Positions 25,413 to 33,996 of a stretch of 64,000 nucleotides of DNA are shown here, piece after piece. The stretch comes from Phytoactinopolyspora alkaliphila. Lineage in GTDB: Bacteria > Actinomycetota > Actinomycetes > Jiangellales > Jiangellaceae. The notes under the pieces were generated by a model that ran no database searches, was not told the DNA's origin, and saw only the letters and a program-made list of their open reading frames with translations. The stretch lies in assembly GCF_010550695.1 (NCBI RefSeq), contig NZ_JAAGOB010000001.1, positions 310,001 through 374,000 of the forward strand, written 5' to 3'. Position numbers and translations under genes: made by a program. Position 1 is the first letter of the stretch. Each line of letters opens with the position of its first letter.

Positions 25413-27485
25413 ATGCCGCCGAACATCCGCGTGGGCATCGACACCGGCGGAACGTTCACCGACGTCGTCGCCGTCGAGGAGGAGACCGGCCGGCTGGTCA
25501 CCACGAAGACGCCGTCCACGCCCGCCGACCCCGCCGACGGCTTCCTCACCGGCCTGCGCAAGGCGCTGGATGCGCTCGCGGCGGACACGACGTCGATCTC
25601 GGCGGTGTCGCACGGCACCACGGTGGCGACGAACAAGCTCCTGGAAGGCAAGGTCGAGGACCTCGGCTTCATTACCACCGAGGGCTACGAGCACATGCTG
25701 GAGATCGCCCGCCAGTCCGTTCCCGACGGCTACGGCAACAGCTACTTCTGGGTCAAGCCACCCCGGATCGTTCCGGCTGACCGGGTGCGGACCGTGCGCG
25801 GCCGGCTGGCGTTCGACGGAACGGAGATCCGCCCGTTCGACGAGGACGACGCGGTGGCCGCAGCCCGGTTCTTCCGCGATCGGGGAATCCGCGCCATCGG
25901 GGTCTCATTCCTGCACAGCTACGCCGCCCCGGAACATGAGTTGCGGATGCGTGCGGTGCTGACACGCGAACACCCCGAGGCGACGGTCTCCATCTCCTCC
26001 GACGTGCTACGTGAATACCGCGAGTACGAGCGCAGCGTCACCACGCTGGTCGACGCCGCTGTGAAGCCGAGCATCCGCGGATACGTCGAGAACATCCGGC
26101 GCCGCCTGGACGGCATGACGGATGCGGGGCGCAGCGTGCCGTTCTACGTGATGAAGTCCAACGGCGGCGTCCTGTCCGGTGAGGAAGTGATCGAACAGCC
26201 GATCACCACCGTGCTCTCGGGACCGGCGGCCGGCGCCCTGGGAGCGGCGGTGGTCGCGCGGGCCGCCGGTCACGCCGACGTGCTGACGCTGGACGGTGGG
26301 GGAACCTCCACGGACGTGACCGTCGTCGTCGGCGGACAGCCGGCTCTGACCACGGAAGGAACGGTCGGCGCCTACCCGAGCAAGATCCCGATGATCGACG
26401 TCGTCACCGTCGGCGCGGGTGGTGGCTCCATCGCGTGGCTCAGCCCCGAGGGCACGCTCAAGGTCGGCCCGCAGTCGGCGGGCGCCGATCCGGGGCCGCT
26501 CTGTTACGGCACCGGGGGAGCGGAGCCGACCATCACCGACGCTCATCTGGTGCTCGGCCGGATCCCGCCGCATCTGCTCGGCGGCGAGATCGCGCTCGAC
26601 GGCGAGGCGGCGCGGTCCGGCCTGGCCGTGCTGGCGGGCCGGCTCCAGCTCGACCTGGAGAGGTGTGCGTCCGGCATGCTGGAGATCTCCGCCTGGAACC
26701 AGGCCAACGCCCTGCGCCAGATCACCGTGAAGCGCGGGCTCGACGTCCGTGACTTCACCCTGGTGACGTTCGGGGGCTCCGGTTCCCTGCTGGCCTGCCG
26801 CCTCATGGACATCCTGGGGCTCAACGCCGTCCTGGTGCCCTTGAACCCGGGCAACCTGTCCGCGTACGGGCTGCTCACCGTCGACGTCCGCAACGACTAT
26901 GTGCGGACCGCCGTCGCCCGGCACGCCACCCTCGATGTGGCTGACATGGCGAAGATCCTCGAATCCTTGCGAGCGGAGGCCGACGATGCGCTCAGCCGCG
27001 AAGGATTCCCGACCGCGGAGCGGCGGTTCGTGCGCACGGCCGATCTGCGCTACTTCGGCCAGGCGTACGAGGTTCGGGTGGAACTGCCGGACGGCCCGGT
27101 GACGGGGAGCCTCGTCGACGCCGTGGCGGCGGCCTTCCACGCCGAGCACCGTCGGCTCTACGGCTACGACTTCCGGGACGATCCGCGCCAGGAGGTCGAA
27201 TGGGTCAACCTCAGGGTCACCGGCATCGGCCCGATCCGCAGGCCGGAGATGGTCGAGCTGCCGCCTGGCGACGGAGCACGGGCCGCCAGCCGTCGCCCGG
27301 TCTACTTCGGCGGGTGGACCGACACCCCCGTGTTCGACCGGGCCGTGCTCGGCGCTGGGGACGTCGTCACCGGCCCGGCGGTGGTGGAGGAGTTCGGCTC
27401 CACCATCCCGATCCACCCGCAGTTCCGGGCACAGGTGGACCGCTTCGGCAACCTGGCGATCACACGAACGGGGGCGATGACGTGA
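25413..27485 (+). CDS. hyuA: Hydantoinase A/oxoprolinase-family subunit (HyuA)
   Basis: A 690-residue HyuA-family protein. The actin-like ATP-binding motifs are RVGIDTGGTFTDVVAV at the N-terminus, SHGTTVATNKLLEGK, and LDGGGTSTDVTVVVGG in the middle. Family members are ATP-dependent amidohydrolases (N-methylhydantoinase, 5-oxoprolinase, caprolactamase) or carboxylases (acetone, acetophenone). The ATG has GGAGGAGGGAG upstream. It overlaps hyuB by four bases, forming an A-B pair that opens a lactam or cyclic ureide or carboxylates a ketone. The substrate is unknown; the neighbours favour a hydantoin-like ring. Confidence 0.88.
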   Translation: MPPNIRVGIDTGGTFTDVVAVEEETGRLVTTKTPSTPADPADGFLTGLRKALDALAADTTSISAVSHGTTVATNKLLEGKVEDLGFITTEGYEHMLEIARQSVPDGYGNSYFWVKPPRIVPADRVRTVRGRLAFDGTEIRPFDEDDAVAAARFFRDRGIRAIGVSFLHSYAAPEHELRMRAVLTREHPEATVSISSDVLREYREYERSVTTLVDAAVKPSIRGYVENIRRRLDGMTDAGRSVPFYVMKSNGGVLSGEEVIEQPITTVLSGPAAGALGAAVVARAAGHADVLTLDGGGTSTDVTVVVGGQPALTTEGTVGAYPSKIPMIDVVTVGAGGGSIAWLSPEGTLKVGPQSAGADPGPLCYGTGGAEPTITDAHLVLGRIPPHLLGGEIALDGEAARSGLAVLAGRLQLDLERCASGMLEISAWNQANALRQITVKRGLDVRDFTLVTFGGSGSLLACRLMDILGLNAVLVPLNPGNLSAYGLLTVDVRNDYVRTAVARHATLDVADMAKILESLRAEADDALSREGFPTAERRFVRTADLRYFGQAYEVRVELPDGPVTGSLVDAVAAAFHAEHRRLYGYDFRDDPRQEVEWVNLRVTGIGPIRRPEMVELPPGDGARAASRRPVYFGGWTDTPVFDRAVLGAGDVVTGPAVVEEFGSTIPIHPQFRAQVDRFGNLAITRTGAMT

Positions 27486-29377
27486 CGAGCGAGACCTTCC
27501 GCCTCACCGAGGGCGTCGAGGCGGACCCGATCCTGGTGGAGATCGTCGAGGGCTATCTGGCGTCGGTGGAGATGGAGGTCGAGACCGCCATCGGGCGCAC
27601 GTCCCGCTCGCCGATGATCCGCGACGCCCACGACTACCGCGCCGGTATTCACGACCGTAACCTGCGCAAGCTGACCGGTCGCTCGTACTCAGCCCTGGTG
27701 CATCCGGTGGCCCGGGACTACCCTCCCGCGACGATGAAGCCGGGCGACGTGTTCTTCCACAACGACGTCTATCTGTCCGAGGGCGGCATCGGGCACCTCC
27801 CCGACCTGTGTGTGACGGCGCCGGTGTTCGCCCGGGGCGAGGCCGGCGTCGAAACGGTCGTCGCGTTCGTACAGGCCTTCGGCCACCACGACGACATCGG
27901 CGGATCGGTGCCGGGCTCGATGCCGTCGCGAGCGACGAGCGTCTTCGAGGAGGGCCTGATGGTCCCTCCGATCAAGCTGTGGGACGAGGGCGTGCCGAAC
28001 GAGGCCGCACTGAAGATCATGACCCGCAACTCCCGGATGCCGGACTCACTGGCTGCGGACCTTGACGCGGAATGCGCTGCCTGCCTGATGGGAGCACGCC
28101 GGCTGGCCGAGCTGTTCGAGCGCTACGGCAAGCCGGCCGTCGAGGCGTGCTTCGACGCGATCCTGGACAAGACCACCGACACCTTCCGCCGCGAGGTCCT
28201 CTCCCAGATCCCCGCCGGCACCTACGTCTGGGAGGACTACGCCGAGCACGACGGCGTTGACGAGCCGAAGCTGCACACCCAGCGGATCACGTTGACCAAG
28301 ACCGACGACGCCGGCGGCAAGCTGACCGTCGATTTCACCGGCACCGGGCCGCAGGCCAAGGGACCGATCAACCATGCCGGCGACTACGCCGACGGCGTCT
28401 TCCTGAAGAAGTGGCTGGCACCCATCCTGCGCAACCTGGCCGGCTCCCCGGAGCGGATGGCCGAGCTGGACGTGAACGAGGGGATCGTGCCGCTGATCGA
28501 GATGCGCTTCCCACCGCCGGGGACGCTGCTGACGCCGGTCTTTCCCGCGCCCACCAATGCGCGAACGTTCGTCATCCTGCGCATGCTCGGCGTGCTGGCC
28601 GGCGTCGTGGCCAAAGCGGTCGACGGGCGGATGCCGGCCGACCAGGAGACCATCCGCTACACCGGAGTCTACGGCGAGGACACCGACGGCCGGCCGTATC
28701 TGATGCGGGAGGTGCTGGGCGGTGGCTCGGGCGGGCGGTACTACGCCGACGGCGAGGACACCATCCACGTGGTGCCGGACTCGCGGAACCTGCCGAGCGA
28801 GTTCAGCGAATCCCGTTTCCCTTTCGTGGTGGAGCGCCTCGGCCTGGCCATCGACTCCGGCGGCGCGGGCCGCTTCCGCGGGGGGCTCGGCTACGAGAAG
28901 CACATCCGCATGCTCCGCGACGCGCACTTCATGTCCATCGCGGATCGCTCTATCCTGTCCTGCTGGGGTATTCGCGGCGGGAAGGCCGGGCGGCCGTTCG
29001 AGGTGACGATCGACCCTGGAGGGCCGCGTGAACGCGGCGTCGATGCGCTGGCCGACGCCGAGCCCGTCTTCGCAGGAGAGGTGATCCGGATCCGCACCAC
29101 TGGCGGTGGCGGATGGGGTGATCCGCTGGAGCGCCCGTACACCGACGTGCTGCGTGACGTCAGGTGGCGCAAGGTCTCGGTCGAGGGTGCGGAGACCGAC
29201 TACGGCGTCGTCGTCCGTGGATCCGCCGACGAGCCGGTTGTCGACGAGGCGGCCAGTGACGCCCTGCGGAGCGCCGTCCGAGAGCGGCGCACCGGCGACG
29301 AGCCGTTCTTCGACCGCGGTCCGGGCTACGCTCGCCTCTCCGGAGGGCAGCCGGCGGCCGACGTGGACTGGCTGTGA
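27482..29377 (+). CDS. hyuB: Hydantoinase B/oxoprolinase-family subunit (HyuB)
   Basis: A 631-residue HyuB-family subunit, starting at a GTG inside the hyuA stop. Typical segments are DPILVEIVEGYLASV, GDVFFHNDVYLSEGGIGHLPD, FVQAFGHHDDIGGSVPGSM and GSGGRYYADGEDTIH, and the C-terminal RIRTTGGGGWGDPLERP. It forms the catalytic metal-binding half of the complex with HyuA. No separate gamma subunit as in acetone carboxylase follows, which favours amidohydrolase over carboxylase. A 42-base gap separates it from the CoA-transferase gene, so they may share a transcript. Confidence 0.88.
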   Translation: MTSETFRLTEGVEADPILVEIVEGYLASVEMEVETAIGRTSRSPMIRDAHDYRAGIHDRNLRKLTGRSYSALVHPVARDYPPATMKPGDVFFHNDVYLSEGGIGHLPDLCVTAPVFARGEAGVETVVAFVQAFGHHDDIGGSVPGSMPSRATSVFEEGLMVPPIKLWDEGVPNEAALKIMTRNSRMPDSLAADLDAECAACLMGARRLAELFERYGKPAVEACFDAILDKTTDTFRREVLSQIPAGTYVWEDYAEHDGVDEPKLHTQRITLTKTDDAGGKLTVDFTGTGPQAKGPINHAGDYADGVFLKKWLAPILRNLAGSPERMAELDVNEGIVPLIEMRFPPPGTLLTPVFPAPTNARTFVILRMLGVLAGVVAKAVDGRMPADQETIRYTGVYGEDTDGRPYLMREVLGGGSGGRYYADGEDTIHVVPDSRNLPSEFSESRFPFVVERLGLAIDSGGAGRFRGGLGYEKHIRMLRDAHFMSIADRSILSCWGIRGGKAGRPFEVTIDPGGPRERGVDALADAEPVFAGEVIRIRTTGGGGWGDPLERPYTDVLRDVRWRKVSVEGAETDYGVVVRGSADEPVVDEAASDALRSAVRERRTGDEPFFDRGPGYARLSGGQPAADVDWL

Positions 29378-29419
29378 CGGTAGGAGCGACCTCGAGAAGG
29401 CGAGAAAGGTTGTGGGTTG

Positions 29420-30595
29420 ATGAGTGAGGACGGGCCACTGTCCGGGTATGTGGTCGTTGATCTGTCGCGAGCGCTGGCCGGCCCACACGCCGGGATGATG
29501 CTCGGCGACATGGGGGCCAGGGTGATCAAGCTCGAGACGCCGGAGCGCGGCGACGAGTCGCGCGGTTGGGGCCCCCCGTTCGTCGGCCCCGAGGACCGGC
29601 GGGTGTCGACGTATTACCTGTCCTGCAACCGCAACAAGGAATCCGTGACGGCCGACCTGAAGAGCGACGACGGCCGGGAGTTTCTCACTCGCCTGGTCCG
29701 GCGCGCGGACGTGCTGGTGGAGAACTTCCGCACCGGGGTGCTGGACCGGCTCGGCTTCGGCGTGGAGCGCCTGCACGAGATCAATCCCCGGCTGGTCATT
29801 CTCTCCATCACCGGTTTCGGGCACGACGGCCCGGAGGGTGGCCGGGCCGGTTATGACCAGATCGCCCAGGGCGAGGCCGGGCTGATGAGCATCACCGGTG
29901 AGCCTGGGCATCCCACCAAGGTGGGCGTGCCGATCGCGGATCTCCTGGCCGGCATGTACGGCGTCAGCGGGGTGCTGGCTGCCCTGCTGGAGCGGGAACG
30001 GACCGGCCGCGGCCGCGTGGTGCGGACGTCGTTGCTCGCCTCCGTCGTCGGGGTGCATGCGTTCCAGGGCACCCGCTGGACGGTGGGCGGTGAAGTGCCC
30101 GGCGCCACCGGGAACCATCATGCGTCCATCGCACCGTACGGGTTGTTCAACGCCGCCGACGGCGCCTTGCAGGTGGCCGTGGGCAGCGAGACCCAATGGC
30201 GGGCGTTCGCCGCCGTCGTCGGGCTGGATCCCGATGATCCCCGGTTCGCCACCAACTCCGACCGGGTCGGCAACCGTCCCGCGCTCATCGAGGAGGTCGA
30301 GGGAGCCTTCGCCGCCGCGTCCGCCGGCCACTGGCTGATGGAGCTCGGCAAGGCCGGCATCGCCAGCGGCAAGGTCCGCGGCATCGACGAGGTCTACGAG
30401 TGGGACCAGACACGGTCGCAGGGGTTGCTCGTCGACGTCGACCATCCGGTGCTGGGCCCGCTGGCACTGCCCGGCCCGGCCGTGCGCTTCGACGGCTCCG
30501 GGCCGCGCACGCACGTCGCACCGCCACTGCTCGGTGAGAACGACGACGACGTGCGCCGGTGGCTCGACGAACTGGACGCTGCGGACGGCGCATGA
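29420..30595 (+). CDS. CaiB/BaiF (class III) CoA-transferase
   Basis: A 391-residue family III CoA-transferase. The N-terminal GYVVVDLSRALAGPHAGMMLGDMGARVIK and the catalytic aspartate region GRAGYDQIAQGEAG (Asp146) are typical. Such enzymes move CoA between a dicarboxylic or carboxylic acid and an acyl-CoA. The ATG at 29420 is preferred over the adjacent TTG. It overlaps the carboxyltransferase gene by four bases, so the two act on the same metabolite; activation of malonate or a related acid to its CoA ester followed by decarboxylation is an attractive model. Confidence 0.88.
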   Translation: MSEDGPLSGYVVVDLSRALAGPHAGMMLGDMGARVIKLETPERGDESRGWGPPFVGPEDRRVSTYYLSCNRNKESVTADLKSDDGREFLTRLVRRADVLVENFRTGVLDRLGFGVERLHEINPRLVILSITGFGHDGPEGGRAGYDQIAQGEAGLMSITGEPGHPTKVGVPIADLLAGMYGVSGVLAALLERERTGRGRVVRTSLLASVVGVHAFQGTRWTVGGEVPGATGNHHASIAPYGLFNAADGALQVAVGSETQWRAFAAVVGLDPDDPRFATNSDRVGNRPALIEEVEGAFAAASAGHWLMELGKAGIASGKVRGIDEVYEWDQTRSQGLLVDVDHPVLGPLALPGPAVRFDGSGPRTHVAPPLLGENDDDVRRWLDELDAADGA

Positions 30596-32079
30596 CCCGT
30601 CGCAGCGCCCTCGAGCTGATCGAGCTCGTCCTGGACGGCGGCTCATTCATCCGCTGGGATGAGGAGACGGTGGACGTCGGCGCCACCGGCTCGTACGCGG
30701 ACGACCTCGCCGCCGCGCGGGCCCGCACCGGCCTGGACGAGGCCGTCATCACCGGTGAGGGCAGGCTGAACGGCAGGCGCGTGGCGGTGGCGGCATGTGA
30801 GTTCGGCTTTCTCGGCGGATCGATCGGGGTGGCGGCGGCCGAGCGGCTGACCGCCGGCGTGGAGCGGGCCACGGCGCAGGGGCTGCCTCTGCTGGCGGCG
30901 CCCGTCTCGGGCGGCACCCGGATGCAGGAGGGCACGGTGGCCTTCGTGCAGATGGTGAAGATCACGGCGGCCATCGCGGCGCACCGGGCCGCCGGTTTGC
31001 CGTTCCTGGTCTACCTGCGCCATCCCACCACCGGCGGAGTGCTCGCGTCGTGGGGTTCGCTCGGGCACGTCACCGTGGGCGAGCCTGGTGCGCTGATCGG
31101 CTTCCTCGGCCCGCGCGTCTACGAGGCGCTGTACGGGCGGGCGTTCCCGGAGGGCGTGCAGGTGGCGGAGAATCTCTATGCGCACGGGTTGCTCGACGCC
31201 GTGCTGCCCGCGGAGGAGCTTGCCGGGATCGCGGATCGGGCGCTCACCGTTCTGATGGCACCACGAGACGGGTTGCCGGCCGTGTCTGAGCTGCCGAAGG
31301 AGCCCCTCGCCGACGTCCCCGCGTGGGAGTCCGTGACCCGGTCCCGGCGGCCGGAGCGGCCCGGTGTGCGCCGCCTGCTGCGGGTCGCGGCGACGGACGT
31401 GGTCACGCTCAACGGCACCGGGCAGGGGGAGCAGGATCCCGGACTGCTCCTCGCGTTGGCGCGTTTCGGGGGTGCGCCGTGCGTGTTTCTGGGTCAAGAC
31501 CGGCGTGGCCAGGCCTTGGCAGGACCGATGGGCCCCGGCGCGCTGCGGGAGGCTCGCCGCGGAATGCGCCTGGCCGGTGAGCTCGGCCTACCTCTGGTCA
31601 CCGTGATCGACACGCCCGGCGCCGCGTTGTCGAAGGCCGCCGAGGAAGGCGGCATGGCCGGGGAGATCGCCCGGTGCCTCGCCGAACTCGTGACGCTGGA
31701 CGCGCCGACACTGTGCCTCCTGCTCGGTGAGGGCAGCGGCGGCGGCGCCTTGGCCCTGATGCCCGCTGACCGGGTGGTGGCGGCGCAGCACGCGTGGCTG
31801 TCACCGCTGCCGCCGGAGGGCGCCAGCGCCATCATGTACCGGACTACGGAGCGGGCCGCCGATGTGGCGGCATCCCAGGGCGTGCGTTCACTGGACCTGC
31901 TGCGCGACAGCATCGTCGACCGGATCATCGCCGAGCACGACGACGCCGCCGACGAGCCGGACGATTTCTGCCGTCGTACCGGCCTTGTTCTGCAGTTCGA
32001 GCTGGTGCGGCTGCTGGAGGGCGATCCGGCCCGGCGGAGCGCGGCGAGGCATCGTCGTTATCGCTTGCTGGGCGTGTGA
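30592..32079 (+). CDS. Fused beta-alpha acyl-CoA carboxyltransferase-like protein
   Basis: A 495-residue protein with two crotonase-fold carboxyltransferase halves. The first (about 20-240) is AccD-like with GGSIGVAAAERLT and PVSGGTRMQEG; the second (about 280-490) is AccA-like with PGAALSKAAEEGGMAGEIA and GEGSGGGALALM. The AccD zinc ribbon is absent, and no biotin carboxylase or biotin carrier gene is nearby. It could be the carboxyltransferase part of a split acyl-CoA carboxylase, or, like MdcD-MdcE, act in decarboxylating malonyl groups. Coupling to a CoA-transferase favours the second idea. The 3' end overlaps the convergent SIP gene by 22 bases. Confidence 0.82.
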   Translation: MTRRSALELIELVLDGGSFIRWDEETVDVGATGSYADDLAAARARTGLDEAVITGEGRLNGRRVAVAACEFGFLGGSIGVAAAERLTAGVERATAQGLPLLAAPVSGGTRMQEGTVAFVQMVKITAAIAAHRAAGLPFLVYLRHPTTGGVLASWGSLGHVTVGEPGALIGFLGPRVYEALYGRAFPEGVQVAENLYAHGLLDAVLPAEELAGIADRALTVLMAPRDGLPAVSELPKEPLADVPAWESVTRSRRPERPGVRRLLRVAATDVVTLNGTGQGEQDPGLLLALARFGGAPCVFLGQDRRGQALAGPMGPGALREARRGMRLAGELGLPLVTVIDTPGAALSKAAEEGGMAGEIARCLAELVTLDAPTLCLLLGEGSGGGALALMPADRVVAAQHAWLSPLPPEGASAIMYRTTERAADVAASQGVRSLDLLRDSIVDRIIAEHDDAADEPDDFCRRTGLVLQFELVRLLEGDPARRSAARHRRYRLLGV

Positions 32080-32936
32080 TCGGCGAGGCGCTGACGAGCG
32101 TCGGCCAGGTCCTGTTCAGTCGGCGCGTCGTCTTGGCTGAGAGTGAGCCGCCAGTATCCGGTGAAGTCGATGGAGCTCTTGGCGACTCCGCGGTCGTCGA
32201 CGAGGTGCCGGCGTAACGCTCGGACCGAGCCGGCCTCACCGGCCAGCCAGGCGAATACAGATCCGGCGGGAAATCGGGCGCCGCGCACCGCGTCGACCAG
32301 GACGAGACCCGCGGGCCGGCCCGACCTGTGCAGCCAGTGCAGACTGACGTCGCCGCGGGTGCTCAGCGCCAGCTCGCCGGCGGCGTCCTCGACCTCGATG
32401 TAGGCCTCGGCGCGAGTGCCCTCGGGCAGTGCTTCGAGGATGGTCGCCATCGCCGGCAGGGCGGTCTCGTCTCCTGCCATCAGAAGCCAGTCGGCTCCGG
32501 TGATCGACGTGAGGAGTGGGACGGGGCGGGCATACTCCGCGGCAGGGCCGAACATCGCCAGCGTGTCGCCGGGGCGTGCCGAACGAGCCCAGCTGGCGGC
32601 CGGCCCGGCGTCACCGTGCAGGACGACGTCGACGTCGATCTCTTGGCTCTGCGGCCGGTGTGCGCGGATGGTGAAACTGCGCATCCACGGCCGTTCCTCC
32701 TCCGGCAGGGCGAGGAACGCTTGATACCAGCGCATCACGTCGCCGTCGGGTTCGGGGTCGGGTAGGCGCGGGGTGGTCTGGCCCGGGCGAGGAAAGTAGA
32801 GCTTGATCTGCTGGTCGGGGCCGCTGGTGGCCAGGTCGGTGAGATGCTCTCCGGTGAACGTGATGCGCGCCATCCGGGGCGTGAGGCGCTCGACGCGGAC
32901 GGCATGGATGTATCGGATCGGCAGGCGCGTGTGCAT
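32058..32936 (-). CDS. Siderophore-interacting (ferric-siderophore reductase) protein
   Basis: A 292-residue ViuB/SIP-family flavin reductase. The FAD domain includes MARITFTGEHL and the motif RSFTIRAHR (R-x-Y/F-T), and the NAD(P)H domain includes LMAGDETALPAMATILE and FAWLAGEAGSVRALRRHL, all family hallmarks. It releases iron from siderophores in the cytosol by reduction. Divergent from the tandem MerR gene with a 150-base gap holding inverted repeats. It seems unrelated to the surrounding catabolic genes. Confidence 0.92.
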   Translation of the reverse strand: MHTRLPIRYIHAVRVERLTPRMARITFTGEHLTDLATSGPDQQIKLYFPRPGQTTPRLPDPEPDGDVMRWYQAFLALPEEERPWMRSFTIRAHRPQSQEIDVDVVLHGDAGPAASWARSARPGDTLAMFGPAAEYARPVPLLTSITGADWLLMAGDETALPAMATILEALPEGTRAEAYIEVEDAAGELALSTRGDVSLHWLHRSGRPAGLVLVDAVRGARFPAGSVFAWLAGEAGSVRALRRHLVDDRGVAKSSIDFTGYWRLTLSQDDAPTEQDLADARQRLADHTPSKR

Positions 32937-32972
32937 GGTGAGACTCCGCTCTGGGATGTGTGAACGTATCGA

Positions 32973-33006
32973 TTCAATTGTTTCATTGAAGTCCTTATTG
33001 GGACTT
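32973..33006. promoter_or_regulatory. Two adjacent inverted repeats in the SIP-MerR divergent gap
   Basis: TTCAAT-N6-ATTGAA (32973-32990) is followed, with a 2-base overlap, by AAGTCC-TTATTG-GGACTT (32989-33006). Both are exact 6-bp arms with 6-base spacers in an AT-rich patch. They are candidate operators for the dual-HTH MerR protein or an iron regulator; a canonical iron box was not seen. Confidence 0.45.
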
Positions 33007-33086
33007 GTTCAGCCGTTGGTGCTGGTTAGGCATCGAGGAGGTCCACCAAAGTCTCAACCACGTGGGCAAGGCGTAGGGTAGGCCCC

Positions 33087-33860
33087 GTGGCCATTGGCGC
33101 TCGCGACGAGGACGCGTCCGCACGACGGTGGCGTATCACCGATCTGGCGCGTTCGGCCGGGGTGTCCACTCAGCAGATCCGTAACTATGCCGAGGACGGG
33201 CTTCTGCCCGCGGTGGCCCGGACGGACAGTGGCTACCGCGTCTTCACCGCGCGGCACGCCGACGCCCTGGTGATGTTGCGGGAGATGATCGACGGCCACG
33301 GCTGGGGGCATGCGCCGGCCATCGTGCGGGCGGTGCACCGGGGCGACCTGGAAACCGCACTGGACGCCCTCGACCACAGCCATGCGGAGCTGTCCCGGGA
33401 GCGTGAGCACGTCCGGATGGTGCTCGGTGCGTTCGAGACCGTGGTGGCGAAGCGTCCGGACACGAAGCCCATCCCGCGCGGGAACCTGCGGATCGGCGAG
33501 GTGTCCACTGTCGTGGGCGTGCGCACGTCCGCACTGCGATTCTGGGAGCGGCGCGGGCTGTTGCGGCCGTCGCGGGAGGCGGGCACCGGGTATCGGGTGT
33601 TCTCGGACGAGGAGCGGAGGATGGCACATGTGGTGGCGCTGCTGCGCCGGGGCGGCTATCCGTTCCCGGTGGTGGAGTCGGTGCTCGGTGAGTTGCGCTC
33701 CACCGGCAACCCGGAGCGCGTCCGGCACGAGCTGGCCGCTCGGCAGCGCGAGCTTCACCGGCGTAGTGTCCGGCGATTACGTGCCTCGTCGGCGTTGTAC
33801 CAGTACCTCGACCAGTATGCGGCCCTTCCCGGCGGGCCCGCACCGGCGGGCGCGGAGTAG
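33087..33860 (+). CDS. Transcriptional regulator with two MerR helix-turn-helix domains
   Basis: A 257-residue protein carrying two complete MerR-type winged-helix domains. The first is WRITDLARSAGVSTQQIRNY with SGYRVFTARHAD (about residues 15-65); the second is LRIGEVSTVVGVRTSALRFWERRGLL with TGYRVFSDEERR (about residues 133-185). A helical linker (about 70-120) could dimerise. It has no obvious effector domain or metal-binding cysteines. The start is a GTG at 33087. It is divergent from the SIP gene and upstream of carbamate kinase, so it may control either. Confidence 0.85.
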   Translation: MAIGARDEDASARRWRITDLARSAGVSTQQIRNYAEDGLLPAVARTDSGYRVFTARHADALVMLREMIDGHGWGHAPAIVRAVHRGDLETALDALDHSHAELSREREHVRMVLGAFETVVAKRPDTKPIPRGNLRIGEVSTVVGVRTSALRFWERRGLLRPSREAGTGYRVFSDEERRMAHVVALLRRGGYPFPVVESVLGELRSTGNPERVRHELAARQRELHRRSVRRLRASSALYQYLDQYAALPGGPAPAGAE

Positions 33861-33996
33861 GCGATTGCTGCTGAAAGTCGCGCACTGATTGGGCGAAGGT
33901 CACCATCGTTGCCAGGCCGTGGTTGTCCTTAAGCTCGTCACACCGGATGGCCGATTCCGGCGTGGGTCATGCGCACCGGGGACGGGAGGTGGCGGC

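Noticed and set aside
28046-30646. An 866-residue minus-strand open frame
   Set aside because: Antisense shadow of hyuB and the CoA-transferase gene; composition is rich in His/Arg/Gly with no domain motif.
32937-33086. Iron-regulator (DtxR/IdeR) box upstream of the siderophore-interacting gene
   Set aside because: Only a partial TGGTTAGGCAT stretch was seen without the second half of the palindrome.
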